A stretch of 5,863 nt of DNA from NCBI GenBank assembly GCA_049325575.1, contig JBMOLK010000258.1, forward strand, positions 1 through 5,863, read 5' to 3'. Within the stretch, counting starts at the first letter, position 1. Each line of letters opens with the position of its first letter. Source of the DNA: JBMOLK01 sp049325575. Lineage in GTDB: Bacteria > Bacillota > Clostridia > Acetivibrionales > Acetivibrionaceae. A model generated the notes under the pieces. That model made no database searches and had not been told where the DNA came from. It saw only the letters and a program-made list of their open reading frames with translations. The position numbers and the translations under genes were made by a program. Below, piece by piece: positions 5,486 to 5,863 of this stretch.

Positions 5486-5530
5486 TAGAATGCCTCCTTA
5501 AAATATAAAATTAAGCATAGAATTGTTTTA

Positions 5531-5556
5531 TTTATAATATAAACATGAGTTGTCAA
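5531..5556 (-). promoter_or_regulatory. Candidate glyS promoter
   Basis: On the - strand a consensus -35 TTGACA (5551-5556), overlapping the coaBC stop codon, is followed by TATAAA (5531-5536) with a 14-bp spacer, or by a poorer hexamer at 16 bp. The perfect -35 supports a separate start for glyS, but the spacing is imperfect. Read-through from coaBC remains possible. Confidence 0.4.
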
Positions 5557-5863
5557 CTGTTATTGATCTTTATAGCCAGAACCTCGTCAAGTATCCTGTG
5601 AGCAACTTCCGACTTATTCATTATAGGTAAATCAACAATACTTCCGTTTCTTTTTATAAGCTTTACTATGTTTGTATCGACTCCGAATCCTGCACCTTCC
5701 CTGGTTACATCATTAGCAACTATCATATCCATATTCTTTGATGAAAGCTTTTTTGCCGCGTTTTTTAAAAGATCATCGGTTTCTGCTCCAAATCCTACAA
5801 GAATCCTGTCTCCCTTAATCCTCCCAAGTTCTCCGGCTATGTCAGGATTCTTAACCATTTCTA
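5553..5863 (-). CDS. coaBC: Bifunctional CoaBC (phosphopantothenoylcysteine decarboxylase/synthetase), C-terminal part
   Basis: Only the last 102 residues are in the window; the frame is open through the right edge, so the Met at 5858 is internal, not a start. This segment belongs to the CoaB half, which couples 4'-phosphopantothenate to cysteine using CTP in coenzyme A biosynthesis. Recognisable pieces are VKNPDI, the VGFGAET segment, and KKLSSKNMDMIVANDV followed by GAGFGVDTN, the conserved nucleotide- and substrate-binding core of CoaB. The N-terminal flavin decarboxylase (CoaC) half would lie beyond the window, so its presence is assumed from the family. glyS follows after 67 bp on the same strand. 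Confidence 0.93.
   Translation of the reverse strand, partial: EMVKNPDIAGELGRIKGDRILVGFGAETDDLLKNAAKKLSSKNMDMIVANDVTREGAGFGVDTNIVKLIKRNGSIVDLPIMNKSEVAHRILDEVLAIKINNS

Noticed and set aside
1..5863. tRNA, rRNA, CRISPR array, insertion sequence or transposase
   Set aside because: No cloverleaf, rRNA segment, regular repeat-spacer array or transposase-like protein was seen on either strand.

Overview
The window reads as low-GC Clostridia chromosome. The evidence is AT-rich intergenic DNA, strong AGGAGG-type ribosome binding sites, a single-chain Firmicutes-type glycyl-tRNA synthetase, and an Agr-type peptide quorum-sensing cluster. I suspect a cellulolytic/environmental clostridial group but cannot prove a genus from this sequence alone.

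Layout, left to right. Bases 1-421 hold no convincing gene. They are dense in symmetry elements: a 14-bp palindrome, several dyads, a pair of identical 11-mers exactly 21 bp apart (the geometry of LytTR/AgrA-type operators), a 12-bp-period triplet, and two candidate promoters. Next comes a co-directional three-gene unit on the + strand: a radical SAM/SPASM maturase-like enzyme (422-1504), an AgrB-type membrane cysteine endopeptidase (1531-2139), and a 55-codon AgrD-like autoinducer precursor (2182-2349). The unit ends at a strong intrinsic terminator (2425-2468). Convergent to it, on the - strand, is a seven-helix AgrC-like GHKL histidine kinase (2522-3850) with its own upstream region. Farther right, also on the - strand, are the housekeeping genes glyS (4097-5485, with a terminator at 4038-4077) and the 3' end of coaBC (5553 to the window edge).

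How the genes may work together. AgrD is expected to be processed by AgrB into a thiolactone-ringed autoinducing peptide sensed by the AgrC-like kinase; this follows from known Agr systems. The unusual part is the radical SAM/SPASM gene, which is the first gene of the same apparent operon. The main hypothesis is a radical-SAM-modified cyclic autoinducer, that is, a hybrid between RiPP maturation and Agr signalling. No response regulator is present in the window. The paired 21-bp-spaced repeats upstream of the operon are candidate sites for one encoded elsewhere. Known facts (Agr chemistry, SPASM motif) and inference (that the enzyme acts on this AgrD) are kept separate in the entries.
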